Position numbers and translations under genes: made by a program. A model generated the notes under the pieces. It was not told where the DNA came from. It made no database searches and worked only from the letters and a program-made list of their open reading frames with translations. 64,000 nt of DNA from assembly GCA_012976225.1 (NCBI GenBank), contig JAAVVG010000007.1:496001-560000 (forward strand), given 5' to 3'. Numbering within the stretch: position 1 is the first letter of the stretch; each line of letters starts with the position of its first letter. Below are positions 46,039-57,840 of the stretch, in pieces. This stretch comes from Golubevia sp. BC0850 (lineage: Eukaryota > Basidiomycota > Exobasidiomycetes > Golubeviales > Golubeviaceae).

Positions 46039-47574
46039 TTAAATCTTTCCAAATCCAGCATTGCTCTGAACATGACTTTCAACTTGGTTCAAAGCAATTG
46101 GTTGGACATAAGACTCTCCACTAAAGTCTCCAATGACTCCAGAATCACCAGAAGAGAAACCAGGAGAGCCATTGATGAATGAGTTGGCTAGACAACTTCT
46201 CTTGAAAGTGGCTTGACAAGCAGTGGAGCTTGAAGTTGAGGCGTACAGATATCCTTGATGATCTGACTTTTCATAAGGGTGAGGGACGTTGTCGAAGACG
46301 TTGCCCTCTAGTAGGACGTGAGCGGTGTTGACTCCACTGACGGTCAAGGCGTGGTTGTCTGAGAGAGGGAAGAGAAAGGTGAAGTCAGTAGTCATGAGGA
46401 AAGAAGAGCGATATAGAGTCCTTCGATTTACCCACAGGTTCCGGTGTTTGACCATAAGTTGCTTAGCATGTGAATTCTGTTGGCTGAAAAAGAGAGAGAG
46501 GAGAGGGGAGGGGAGGGGAGCGTGTCAACGATCAAGGTTTCTGAAGAAAAGCCAGTCAACAGTTCAGAAAACTCACTGTAATCGGTTTGAGGAGATCTTC
46601 CACTGACAGTGTCGAACCAAGATCCAAATACAGTGATGTAGTCACCCTTTCCGTACATAAGGAAAGTCCAGTAGTGACGGCCATCGCTGGAAGTGACGGG
46701 AAGAAAAAGCAGGGGTTTAATCAGTTTTCAGAGCTCAGTACGTCGCAGAGAACTACTTCTCCACCGACTTAGTGGAAATGCTCCATATCACTCACCAAGA
46801 AGCGGAGTTAGTGGTAGCTCCAGAGAAATGATGATTGGAGATAGTAACAGCAGTGTTGGCTCCGTAACCGAGAACGATGTGCTGACGACCAATTAGACTA
46901 GTTGTGGAATGGTCGACCCAAATCTTGCTAGCTCCATCAATAGTGATAGCATCTCCTCCCCTATAAGAGATGGAAAAAGGATCAGAGAAAGTCTTCAGCA
47001 AGTGGACCAAGGGAAGGGTCGAGGTCTGGTCGCTGACTGCTCACCAGATGAGGTCTTGGTTCAATTGAGTTATGTGGATGTTCTGGATGATAATGTTCGA
47101 GACTCCATTAACCATTCTTAAACCTTTGCCTACGATCACACCCTTGTTTCCAACTCCAATAAGACTTTTGTTTGATTTGACGACGATCGGATTAACTGAC
47201 GACTTGTCATAGCTGACAGCCTTGTATGGCTTTCCGTTACACCAGTTCGCAGCATTAATGGCGAGTTGACCTTTGCTTCCACAGGTGTACGAGTCTGGTG
47301 TGCATCCATCACAGTTATTGCAGCGTCCTTCACCTTGTCTAAAGTCGAACGTTCTGTCGATCATGATGACTCTTGGAGAGTTGTCTGTAAGGTAACCAAT
47401 TAGTTCTGAAGTGGTAGTTGGAGTCACTGGAGCTGCGTTTCCTCCTCCAGTAGTTCCGGCTGCGTATCCAAAGGCGCTACCTGAGACTCCTCTAGATTCG
47501 ATGGGGGATGAAGAGGTGAGAGAGGAGAAGAGAAGAGCTGTTGCTCCCACTAAAATGGATGATGAGAAGTGCAT
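46039..47574 (-). CDS. Secreted pectin lyase, polysaccharide lyase family 1, 390 aa
   Basis: Cleaves methylated pectin by beta-elimination outside the cell. Exons: 47574-47045, 46960-46796, 46686-46577, 46483-46436, 46358-46039. A signal peptide spans about residues 1-22. Family features: [11 protein letters not shown], the Cys-rich loop [21 protein letters not shown] (D180), [18 protein letters not shown] and the catalytic Arg loop VSGRSPQ (R262). The VSGRSP loop without acidic Ca2+ ligands, plus the overall order, fits fungal pectin lyase rather than pectate lyase. Exon 4 is 48 nt and uses a GTGGGT donor; the neighbouring GTAAAT site would break the frame. Confidence 0.92.
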
Positions 47575-48337
47575 TTTTGAAAGTGCTAGGAGGAGGAAGA
47601 GTGAAGAGAGAGGATGAGGACGAGGGAAGGGTGTTGGATAGCCTTTCTTTTATACCTTTTTCCTTCGAAAGAATCTAGCCACCTCTCTTCTTCCATACCT
47701 GCAATCAAACTTCCTCTAGGCGTTGGTTTGTCCCTCAATTCAAATCTTCAGAACGTCGTGTAGGAGAGTTCGAAGGGCGTGAAGTGTGAAAATTGCGATA
47801 ATCATCCGTGGAAGGAGAAGAGGGGAGGGAGGTTTCTCATCGCCGCAGGCTCGGGGCTTCGTTGTTCTCCTTGTGCCTGGAATCTGGAAATCGTGACGAC
47901 GAAACCATCAAAAAAAAAAGGCGAAACTTTCAGATTACGGTTCGGGAACCCTGTATTGTTGTCGGTATCAAGAATGTGGCGCAAAGGAGTTCTTCAAAAG
48001 GGAGGACTCCTCCGACCTATTTTCGACAAGCAAAAGGAACGTTCACTACATCTCACAGATCCTCCGCGGCAGTCGTGGTCAAACCTGGAACAAAGTATTG
48101 ATGGTGAACAGGGTACACACATCGTGCAGGATTCACAGCCCCGGAGTCTTGTCAGAGATGTGAATGAGTTGGTGGCAAAATGGCAACTTCGTTCCCTGAA
48201 AATACGACGTTGCAAGAGAAGACTGAGAGATAGCAAAGCAATTGAAATGCAAGTATGATGTGAGAGAAATAAAAACAATTATGTATGGGACAACAGAGGA
48301 CGAGTAGATACTCTTCAGCAACAACGACGTCTCTTCT
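47575..48337. other. Intergenic, pectin lyase upstream region
   Basis: A TTTATACC box (about 47649-47656) lies some 75 bases upstream of the start on the lyase side. The plus-strand frame 47779-48258 has no family features and is taken as chance. Confidence 0.4.
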
Positions 48338-50255
48338 TTACCCGCTGCTATGATTCGCAGATCTTCTACCGGACCTTCTCACTTCTATCCACTCCTCACT
48401 AACTTGTCCTTCATTCCCAACATCGCTTTCATCTCCGGTTCCAACTCCACCTACTTCAAGTGGCTCTGATGGCTCTCTCAAAGTCAACTCAGCATCTGCC
48501 GATCTCACATCTCCAATGGCGGCTACTGCCATGAGATTTGGGTCATGACTTGATCCTGCAACTGGAATCCTAGTCTCTGCCTCGACAGAATCAGATTGGA
48601 CAGCTTCTACGTTCGAAAGAGCCTTGGGTTTGGATGTGGAACTTGATCTTGAGACTCCGTTTCCACCACTGCTAGATCTATTGGCACCCCGGTATGATTT
48701 AGACCTTGAGCTTGCTCTCCTTCCTAACGAGGATCCCGAAGTAGACGACGATGAAGAAGAAAGGGACCCAGAATTGAGAAGTGCTACCGGACTTGGAGTC
48801 CTTTCTCTACCTCGTCTTTCATCTTCTTCGACATCTTGAATCTCTATGTCTTTCGTCACGAGTTCCATAGAAGATCTTCTTCTTCCCCTGCTTCTATCGT
48901 GTTGAATTGAATTGCTAGTGTCTCTGAGGTCTGGTCGAGTGTCTACTCGTAAACCCTCCTGAGGAAGACCAGAAGGAGGGGCTTGATTCGTGGCGTTGGC
49001 CTTTCCTTTCCCAGCTTGACTTGGGGCACTGATTGAGGGCCTGTTCACGCTCGACCTATTCTTCGGAGCAGTATTTGTAGATTCAGAGCCTAGATCATCC
49101 AACTCTTCGACTTCTTCCTCCTCGCTGCTCAACCCAGAAGCTTCTGAGTTGGAGGCCCCACCTGCAGATTCCATGCTGTTGACTGATGTTTGAGACTGTT
49201 GAGAAAGATTGGATGCAATTGAAGCTATTGAAGTTTGAGAAGCAGATCTATTTCGTGCTGCAGGTCTTTTAGTAGGATTGATTCCTGTTCGTCTAGCAGT
49301 TCCTACCCCACTATTCAGTCTTTCTCTGACGCCTTCCTCCGTATTCTTCCTATTTAATGTCTTGATCCTTCCACTAGAAGCAGACGTAGAAGGTCGAGCT
49401 ACTGGTGTAGGTTCTACCCTTTGCAAGAAAGAAGGAATCCATTTCCATTTCCCTTGGTCGTCTAATCTCTTCCTCTCTTCTCTTCTCCTTTCGAAAGCTG
49501 CTCGATATTTCTCGTATCCATCTCTGAAATCTGGAGCGACCTTGCTACTGAAGATAAGCTCGCCTCGCGGGTTGGCTGAAGGAGGTATTGGTGGAAGTGA
49601 TCTATGAGTCGGAGAAGTTGGCCTTGATCCTTTCCCAGTTGATGGATTAGAATTCGTTGCTTGCGGAGGAGATAGATCAGAGGTGTTTGAGGAGCTCCTA
49701 GGAGGGATTGAAACTTTCCCAGTCGGAGAGGAAGATCTAGAAGAAGAGGTGGGTCGAGATAGCGTCTTCTCGCCACTATCCTCTGCATGAATAGGCTGTG
49801 AGCTCTTAAATATCCGAGAGATGAAAGGTGTCCGACTTAACCAGGATCGACGAGGTGAAGTTCGAACGTTGAGATACATGTTGTAAGATCTTAGAGCTCG
49901 ATTGGCTTGAGGAACGAACTTGTTGGCTGCCATGATTCTTTCCTCATACATTCCACTGGCGAAGAATAAGAATAGAATAGTGGTGCATAGGAGAAGAGCA
50001 CATAGATTAAGATAGTGGACGACCAGATACTGTCGAGGTTATAAGTGGAACGGGGAAAGGAAGTTAGCTCAAATCTCCCTTCTTAGATAGAAAGATGAGT
50101 CACTTGTAACTCACGCCACTCTTTCTGATAAAGACGAAATAGCTTAGAACCCCAATGCCGGCTATCAGTAGGACGAGAAGTTCTGATTGGAGAGGTAGGT
50201 GAAGGAAGGTCAGCTCCTCTGTGAGTAGCAATGTAGCTCTCAATGATCGGTTCAT
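48338..50255 (-). CDS. Membrane protein of unknown function, two N-terminal helices and long Ser-rich tail, 610 aa
   Basis: Two exons, 50255-50115 and 50029-48338, join in phase. The N-terminal 85 residues hold two hydrophobic helices (ELLVLLIAGIGVLSYFVFI and LCALLLCTTILFLFFASG) split by the intron. The remaining 520 residues are hydrophilic: Ser/Arg/Pro-rich, with a short helical, charged piece YEKYRAAFERRREERKRL near 190, a Glu-rich SSEEEEVEELDDL and many potential SP/RS phosphosites. The layout of two helices and a long disordered tail recalls nuclear-envelope or ER proteins such as the Nur1 type, but I would not assign it. A longer N-terminus is blocked by a stop in the leader. Confidence 0.7.
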
Positions 50256-50852
50256 AGGCGCTTCCTCTGATTTGGAATGAAAGTTATTGAATTCAAACCC
50301 TTTCCGTCCGATTCCATCGAAGGGTACGCCGAGCTCCTACTCTAATCTTCTCCTTTCAACTTGGTTCTACCTTCCTCCTTTGCTACTCACTCTGATATTT
50401 TCCCTTCCTCTTCGTCATCCTTGCAGCATTCTGCTTCAATCTCTCTTCGAATATCAGCACGTCCCTGAAAGCGGCTGCATCAGCTACGGGTCGAAAGGGC
50501 TCTCGAGGTGGAATCGGAGGATGGTTAGAACGTCTTGAAAGCCTCATGATCGGATAGCAGCCTAAATCCCTAGCCAGCTGCGACTGAGACTTCGAGTTTC
50601 CCTTTTCTTAGACAGCTTGCTCAGATTAGAAGTTTCTAGTTGAGTTTTTGGAGGAGGAGGAGGAAGAGGAGGAGGAGAAGGAGGGAGAAGAGAGAAAGGA
50701 GAAGACGGCAGAAGATTCTGCTTTGGTTTGCTCCCAACTCTATTCGACTCAGACGACATCAGGCTCTATTTACATCATTGATCTGGATATCTATCCTTAC
50801 TCCTGGATCTGGGATCCCCTCAAGACTAGTAATCCTCCAGAGACTCGCCGTC
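50256..50852. promoter_or_regulatory. Divergent upstream region, membrane protein / OMA1
   Basis: Contains a GAGGAGGAG/GGA purine tract at about 50648-50705 upstream of OMA1. The OMA1 frame stays open through it, giving an Arg-only run if translated, but there is no ATG in good context before 50853. Confidence 0.45.
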
Positions 50853-52379
50853 ATGAGACCTTCCACGTTTGGGTCTAGAACCCTCAATCTTCGTCCATCG
50901 ACTATCATCAATTCTGTCAAGCCAACAGCTCGGATATCAACTTTAAGTGCCAGCCATACTTTCAAACACGCAAATTTGACAGCGACCAGATTAGGATCGC
51001 AGGCATCTCGAGGTTTCTCTTCATCTTCTCCATCTCAAGCCTCGTACCGACGATTCGGCTCCCCTCAATCCTCCAACGCCAGCAATCCCACCAAGCTGAT
51101 ACCTCCATCGTTAAGAGGATCACCTCTCATACTAATCATTATCGGAGTTGGAGGAGGATATTACCTCGTCCACCTGCAGAGAGAGCCTCACACGAACCGT
51201 CTTCGTTTCTTAGATGTCACCACCAATCAAGAACTTCAAATGGGCGAAGAGACTTACAGACAGACTCTAAACGAGTACAGAGGAAGGATTCTCCCTAAAA
51301 GTGACTCCAGATCTCAGATGGTGGAGAGAATCTCGAGGAGGCTGATCGCTTCCATCTCTCCGGAGGATGTCAAATCTGGAACGAAATGGGAAGTCTTTGT
51401 CGTCAAAGATGATCAAAATCAGAACGCTTTCGTTGTGCCTGGAGGGAAGATCTTTGTCTTCACAGGGATCTTGCCAGTCTGTAAGGATGATGATGGATTA
51501 GCGACCGTCTTGAGTCATGGTAAGTTCTCGTTTGTTTGAGATCGTAATCTACTCTGGGCTCTCTACTGACTTTGTGGAACGATTTTGCTTTTCGATAAAC
51601 TTTAGAAATCGCCCATCAACTCGCCAGACATGTGAGTCTGTCTCTCTTTGAAATTGACAGTGCTACGGATCATTTCTGACCTGATCTCTCCCTTCTCCCC
51701 CTCTCGACATTTCGACAGTCAGCTGAGAAAATGTCTGGATTCAAGATCCTGATAGCAGTCTCTTTTGGACTACAGCTCCTCGGAATCGATCCTGGTTTGA
51801 GCAGCATGGCTGGGAACCTCTTGTTGAGTCTCCCTAATTCTAGAAAAGTGGAAATGGAAGGTTAGTTCTGTTCGAATCGGAAAGTCTTCGATCTGATCAC
51901 TGTTTCGGGCTGATCTTTTCTTTGTTTTATTTCGCATCTATCTGCCCCCTTCAGCTGACTTCATCGGTCTTCGATTGATGTCACAAGCTTGCTTCGATCC
52001 GAATGAAGCTCCGAAGTGAGTAGCCTATCTCTTCCCATTCGAGGGGACCAGCTCGCATTCTCAATTTTTCACTATCTTCTCTCTCTAGATTCTGGGGAAG
52101 AATGGAAGCCATGGAAGGTTCTTCTTCCTCTATTGGGAATTTGGTCAAATCTGTCGTCAGCACGCATCCAGTGAGCAGGAAAAGAACGGAGAACATTGAG
52201 AAATGGGTGAGTAGCATGTACAGCTTTTCTTGGAGTCGTGCTTTCTCTCAATCTCTCTGAATCAATTCTACTGTCTTCTTTTCTCGCAGCTGCCTGCCGC
52301 GTTAGAAGTTCGTTCTGAGAACGGTTGTCCTTCGAGTTCGACGATGAAAGCTTTCTCTTCTTTCGGGAACAGGTATTGA
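50853..52379 (+). CDS. OMA1: Mitochondrial inner-membrane metalloprotease OMA1 (M48), 367 aa
   Basis: Zinc protease of inner-membrane quality control. Exons: 50853-51519, 51606-51631, 51719-51860, 51955-52015, 52089-52206, 52290-52379; the sum is 1,104 nt. A Ser/Arg-rich presequence is followed by one helix (PLILIIIGVGGGYYLVHL), then the M48 body: WEVFVVKDDQNQNAFVVPGGKIFVFTGIL, the zinc motif HEIAH (222-226) and EMEADFIGL with the third ligand E276. Exon 2 is 26 nt and codes for EIAHQLARH, i.e. most of the active site; the first His codon lies at the end of exon 1. The C-terminal part is a little short but ends in HPVSRKRTENIEKWLP, as in the family. Confidence 0.93.
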
Positions 52380-52614
52380 TCAGGATCCGATGTTTCGTGA
52401 TACGAGTCTTTTGGTCTGTAGAATGAAGGATAGTCTCCTTTGGAATTGAATTTCACCACTCTTGTCAGATGAGCTTGAAATGAATCACACCTTCACATAG
52501 TTTCCCCAGTTTCAAGTCGATCGATACTGATGTCTGGATATCAATTGGCAGGGAACGAAATATAAAGTACATCCGTGTTGACGGAAAATAGATTGGAGAT
52601 CAAATGTTCGAAGA

Positions 52615-53904
52615 TCAAATGTTCGACGCTCCTTTTCGCTCTCTAGCTTTTCTGGCCATCTCCTGAGCTTTGATCATTTTCCCTTCGGAAGAGTCTTTCT
52701 CTGCTAGAAGACTTGAATGAGTCTCTGCCTGAATAGCTTTTGAAAGACTTGAGCCATCTTCCGCTGCTTCTTTCTCTTCCTCATTTCCTCCTGTCTCAAC
52801 CGTTGCATCAGTATCCAAATCGTCTAGTCCGATCAAGGAAGTTGGAACCAAGAACTTGAGGCTGTTTCCAATCCCTGCAGTTCGATTGATCCAGGAAGGG
52901 ATTCTTGAACCAGTCAGCCTGTTGACTAATTCATCAGAGAAATGATTGCAGTTGTGAGTCAAGAGATTGTAACAGGTTCCATTCCACTCCGAAGAGGTCT
53001 TCATCTGAAAAGGCGATGAAGAAGAAGAGGTGAGGCAGGCAGAGCAGAATGGGAAGTCAGCGAAACGTTCTCTGTCAAGATTCAAAGGGAACAGAACTGA
53101 ACACACCTCTTGAATCGTCTGCATCACGAAGGCAAGACTTCGAGTCCTAATTGCTGACCTTCGATTCGGCTGAGATGTCGTCGACGAAGTTGAATTGTTA
53201 TCTTGAGTAGTGTTAGAGGGGAGTTCCAAGAAGGCTTTCGGTCCGCTTTGAGGAGCTGCCCACCTCCCGCTCTTAGAGGGAGAATTGCCATCTGTGTGAC
53301 TGTCTTCCTCCTTGCAGCCAGCGTAGCCCATGAATATGCTGCTGACATATCGAGCACCCTCGAGAGGAGGTGAACCGGGGGCTGAGATTTGAGTTGGACC
53401 AAGGAATGAAAGTCCGTCTGTGATTGAAGAGGTGGAGTGGTCTTGAGAGATTGGAAGGGCGAAGATACCTGTGACATCTCTGGGTTGCGGGAAAGAGGAG
53501 AAGGGGAAGGGAAAGAGAGAAGGGGGCAGGGTAGGACAGTCAGCGATGGAGCATGAACATAAGTGCTGACGCCCTTCGAGAATACTATTCGATACATAGA
53601 TTCCTGCAATAACACAAACGTCATTAAGGATCGTTTGCTCCCCTTGGCAGAGGACAACACGATCAGCAGTCAATCCCAAGTCCCCTCTTGCCTCCTCCTG
53701 CATTGTCAAAGCTCGATTCCTGTTCACTCACGGAACGTCGTGCCCACCAAAAGCCCACTCAGAAGAACCAGCTATCCAAACGTTGGTGTGATAGACCCCG
53801 AGTCCAGCCATGTAAGCCCAATCATTCCATCTCGAGGGAGGAAGAAGATTCCAAACCGTCACGAAGATGGGGAAGCCTGTTCCCAAAGGCGGCGCAGAAC
53901 TCAT
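52615..53904 (-). CDS. PPPDE/DeSI-type deubiquitinase-like peptidase, 311 aa
   Basis: Papain-fold cysteine isopeptidase family that removes SUMO or ubiquitin. Exons 53904-53732, 53479-53107 and 53004-52615. The catalytic dyad is visible: His39 in GVYHTNVWIAG and Cys201 in NLLTHNCNHFSDEL. Between them are FGGHDVPDVTGIFALP and FMGYAGC, with a Ser/Asn-rich insert. After the domain comes RIPSWINRTAGIG and a tail of acidic then Lys/Arg-rich helix. The frame extends upstream to 54108, but the Met at 53904 fits the family start better. The first intron is 252 nt; its acceptor (CCCAG/AGATGTC) keeps the frame and the family spacing. Confidence 0.82.
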
Positions 53905-54258
53905 GTACAGAAGTTCTGAATTGAGACTGGAAGAACTTTCAACTTGAGACTGGAGAGGAGACAAAGATGAAATCTGAAAGGAGATGGAGAAGGTGTCGAT
54001 CTTATCTCGCGCAGCTAATTCTTCAAGCTTCAATCTCAAAAGCAACCCAAACAAGCCGACTATCTTTTTCGAGAGTTTGCCTTTGGATTTGGTAAAATTG
54101 AGCATCAATTCTATTGGAAGTGGACTTCAATCGCAATTTGAGAGGGATTCAAAAGAGGAAAGTACCGGAGTTCAAGATCCGAAGGCAATAGGACAGGAGG
54201 AAAGCATAGAAATCACCATAGAGGCGAGTAGAAGCTAGAGGAGAATACCTTCAAGGAA
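53905..54258. promoter_or_regulatory. Divergent upstream region, peptidase / Zn2Cys6 factor
   Basis: If the peptidase starts further upstream (54108), this region is partly coding. No other feature seen. Confidence 0.35.
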
Positions 54259-55359
54259 ATGGAGTACAGCAACGGGATGGCTTACAATGGAATGAGAGAA
54301 TTGAAAGATGGAAAGAATGGATTAGAAGTGGCAGATGAAGTTGGATTAAGAAGACATGACTTCTACAAAAACCCTTCTGGGTTATCTCCATCTCCACTCG
54401 GAAGTGATTGGTTAATTGGTAACATGACTTCAAGTCCTGCAGCAGAGTCTCATTCGAACAGCATGAGTCCAACCATGAGAGCAGGTTCAAACGTTGATAG
54501 TTCTACTTCTGGCATTCCTTCAAATCTGCCCTATCAACAACTCCACTCTCCAGATCTCTTTCCTCTCACGAATACGATTTCAAATTCAAATTCAAACTCT
54601 GACTGGGTAGATCCTTGGGCTCAATTTCTTCATCAACCTCAACAAGTTGGGACCTCTACCAATCTTAATCACAATTCTTATTCAGGTCCTTATCATCCAT
54701 CAACTCAACTTATGAATCCCAAGTTTAATTCTCATCAAACTTGTCCGCCTAATCCTTATTTATGTTCATCGAATTCTCCGACTCATCAACCTAAAACTTC
54801 CAATCAATCTTCATTTTCAGAATCCATCTCTCCTTCGACTCCGACCTCAAAATCACTTTCAAAAGCAAAGTCCAAAGAAATAAAATCCCGAACAAGGATT
54901 GCATGTTTACCATGTAGATCAGCCAAAAGAAAATGTCTACCTCAAGAGAACCAAGAGGAAGGTACTGGGATTTGTTTAGCTTGTCAAAAACGAAAGTTAA
55001 AAGAACAGGAATGCAGATATGAAGGAACAGACAGAGCCAAAGCTTTGAATGGTCATGAAGACTATCCAATGGATTGGGGAAATGGAGATGATGGCACAGA
55101 AGGTTTAGATGGAAGGAAAAGAAGTGATCCTTTCGCAAATTTACCAAATCCGTTACTTGCTTCTAATACAATTCAGCTTAAAAGAAAGGATCCAAATAAG
55201 GTTATCAACAGAAGTACCTCAATGGACTTTCCAGATTTGAGCCTGTCGAATTTTAGAGCGGATAGCTATGCTGCTGATCTGGAGAGAGCGAGGAGGAAAT
55301 CTACTGCTGAGAAAGAACGAGTTGTTAGTAGGACTTCGAAGACCGAAAGTTCAAAGTAA
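54259..55359 (+). CDS. Zn2Cys6 fungal transcription factor, 366 aa
   Basis: Single exon. The binuclear zinc cluster is central rather than N-terminal: C216, C219, C226, C239, C242 and C252 (CxxC-x6-C-x12-C-x2-C-x9-C), preceded by a Lys/Arg stretch. The first 200 residues are Ser/Pro/Asn/Gln-rich, typical of an activation region. The tail has DLERARRKSTAEKERVV. No fungal-specific middle homology region is apparent, so this is one of the short members. Target genes are unknown. Confidence 0.82.
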   Translation: MEYSNGMAYNGMRELKDGKNGLEVADEVGLRRHDFYKNPSGLSPSPLGSDWLIGNMTSSPAAESHSNSMSPTMRAGSNVDSSTSGIPSNLPYQQLHSPDLFPLTNTISNSNSNSDWVDPWAQFLHQPQQVGTSTNLNHNSYSGPYHPSTQLMNPKFNSHQTCPPNPYLCSSNSPTHQPKTSNQSSFSESISPSTPTSKSLSKAKSKEIKSRTRIACLPCRSAKRKCLPQENQEEGTGICLACQKRKLKEQECRYEGTDRAKALNGHEDYPMDWGNGDDGTEGLDGRKRSDPFANLPNPLLASNTIQLKRKDPNKVINRSTSMDFPDLSLSNFRADSYAADLERARRKSTAEKERVVSRTSKTESSK

Positions 55360-55810
55360 AATCTCCTCCACGCATAATCCCAAAAAAGCCAAAAGCAATT
55401 GTGATGCATCTTAAAGAGTGGAATCGTCAAATCATAGCAAGTAGCCAAACCTCAAGATCTCTCCTTCTCTCTCTTTTGATTCCCTGATCCCATCCTCCTT
55501 TCAAGTTCTGCTCTCATCTCCAAGGACATTCTCTCTTCCTGGGCTCGCTCTTTGTAAACCCCTGCTGTCTGGTCCTCGACGGTTTCTCCCTTTTTTTCTG
55601 ACTCCCTACTCATTTCTCTTTGTTCAACTTCATACCTTCAATCCCTCTTCATCCTTTTATTTTTATACCATTTCCTGTTCTCTTTGCTGTAATCCCGCTA
55701 ATCATCATCCGAGCCAAATCATTTTTCAGTCAAACAAACTAGAAGGGATCTTCCATCTTGAGGCTAGAGGGATTGCTAGCGTAAAAACGATTTCATTGTT
55801 TGGTGGCATA
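55360..55810. other. Intergenic between convergent genes
   Basis: T/C-rich 3' region; no gene seen. Confidence 0.4.
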
Positions 55811-57233
55811 TCAAGTATCTACATCAAGTTTCTTCTTGGCTTGTTCAAAGATAGAATCAACTTTAGCTGTATGCTTCTTAGCCTCTGCTTCGAGCTGCAA
55901 GAAAAAGAAAAATTGAAAAGCAGAGATGAGATCAGCCCATCTCAATCCCATCTCTCAATACAAAGGTTCTATCAAACTCACCTGTTGTCCTTCCTTCTTC
56001 GCCTCACTCGTCCCCACCACCTTGTTGTCAACATCGCTCTTCAATTGCTTCTGTCCAGTATGACGAGCAGATCTAATCGAAACTCTGGCGTTCTCACAAA
56101 TCCTTGAGACGTCCTTCAGTAGAGCAGCTCGAGTTTCAGCCGTTGGTCTTGGAATCGGGACTCGAATCAAGAATTCATCTCCGTTGGGAATGGTTTGAGG
56201 TATGAGACCTAGATCAGCTGTGTAGATCGCTCGCTCGACGTGTTTAAGCATCTGAAGATCGTGAGTAGGGAGGGGGGGAGGGAGGGAGGGTACAGAGGGA
56301 GATGGGAGGGGCAGAGAGAGAGAGAGCTTGAGTGAGCAAGTGGCATACACTCAAGTATTCCTGCCCTGAACCTTGGCAAGAGATAGCATGCAAACTCTTT
56401 CGAAGGCAAGCAATCGAGAAGCGAACCAAGGTGGGCAATGACACTCACCTCTTGATCGAAGAGAGTGACGAGCAGAGCTCCATCTCTAACTCCTACAGTG
56501 GCGAAGTCTCGAAGTGGATGACTTTCATCACCTCCTCCACCTGGATAAGAGACTTTGACTGGATCGAGGAGACCTGCGAGGTGTGAGAAGGAGCGGGTGG
56601 CATTGGATCAGAAGAACTGCACCTGCTGCTGCTGCTGTTTTATCTCTACCTACTAGGCTCTTCTCGGCCATGAGCATGTCGAAAGCTACCTCAGCTTCTA
56701 TGAACCTCTCAAAAATTATCCAGTGCATGCATGTCTCATCTATCTTATCCGCTAAACTCACCTGGATCAGCTCTACCATGTCCACCTATCATGCTGCTAA
56801 CAGTTTTGTTAGCTCTCTCCAACGAATTCGCCATGTTAGAAGTCAATTTCTTTATATCGAATTTCTCTCCTGGTAGTTCATCATTCCTTGTAGAGGTAGA
56901 GTAAGAATCATCGGAACTTTCCTTGCCAATTCCACTTTTCTTCCCTTTGCCTTTTGTATGCATCACTGGAACGTCATCGTCTGAAGCTGATGGAGTTGGA
57001 GATGTTGCCTTTGATTTCTTGGATTTGAATCGAGTTTGAAGGTAAAATCGGTTCACTGAAGAGGTTGAAGTTGAAGAGGTGGGAATGAGATTGGAGGTTG
57101 AAGGTGCAATCACTCCTCGATTTATACAACTTGATATTTGTCTGTTGCTGATCTGATTGAGGCTTCGATTCCTGAGCAGAATCGATGGTTGAAAGGAGGA
57201 AGCAGACCTCGTTAGAGCGGAAAAGCTCTTCAT
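55811..57233 (-). CDS. RRF1: Mitochondrial ribosome recycling factor, 316 aa
   Basis: Splits post-termination mitochondrial ribosomes with EF-G. Exons 57233-56762, 56573-56449, 56251-55982 and 55894-55811. The first 110 residues are a Ser/Arg-rich presequence and linker. The RRF fold then shows LLDPVKVSYPGGG, VRDGALLVTLFDQE, MLKHVERAIYTADLGL, ETRAALLKDVSRICENARVS and IRSARHTGQKQLKSD. The C-terminal helix AKKHTAKVDSIFEQAKKKL completes the coiled-coil arm. The frame is open upstream to a TTG only, so the ATG at 57233 is used. Confidence 0.9.
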
Positions 57234-57840
57234 CTTTGGTAGTAGAGAGGCGAAGAAATGTCTCAAGACGTTACTTCAGTCGAGTCGAGCGAGTCGAGCT
57301 TGAAATCCAGTCAAGACGACTGGACGTTCTCACAGCAAGAAATGGAAGACCAAGAACATGAACAAAAAAGGCAAAAGAAGTCGCAGGCTCGTTTGTTTGG
57401 AAGGTGCTTGTGTGTATGACGAAAGTTGAAACATGTTTCTTTTGGAGAGGGGTGGAATGCATTTGTCTATAAGGAAGTGAGTTGGTTTGATGAAAGATGG
57501 CTAGCAGCTTTGATATCGTCTATAAGATGACTCTAATTGAAGTGAGAGCGGAATGAGACGGGGGTAGAACGAGTTGTCCTTTTTAGAAGGAGAGTGAACG
57601 AGAACCTATGGCGAACCTGTTGGGAAACTTGAAGAAAGAAAAAGGCAGAAACATGGAAAATGAGAGTGGAGAAAAGAAGAGAACAAAAGAATGAAGGAAA
57701 AGAAAGAAAGGGGACCGAGGCACACTAGGGATACAGATTAGACGGAACTTGATGAGTTGAAAGATTCTTGAGACTTGATGAGATTGTTTGTAAATGAGTG
57801 ACTTCTAGTTAAGAAAAGTGCTTCCCCGGCTTTTCATGAT
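57234..57840. other. Intergenic, RRF upstream region
   Basis: A/G-rich on the plus strand; no gene seen. Confidence 0.4.

Noticed and set aside
47779-48258. Plus-strand 159-codon frame
   Set aside because: No homology features, no promoter-like leader, basic and irregular composition.
53487-53731. 8-nt microexon (GAATCTAT) inside the first intron of the PPPDE gene
   Set aside because: A single intron with acceptor CCCAG/AGATGTC gives the family sequence HDVPDVTGIF in frame, so no microexon is needed.
57234-57266. Upstream extension of the recycling factor
   Set aside because: It would start at TTG; the first ATG at 57233 already provides a presequence.
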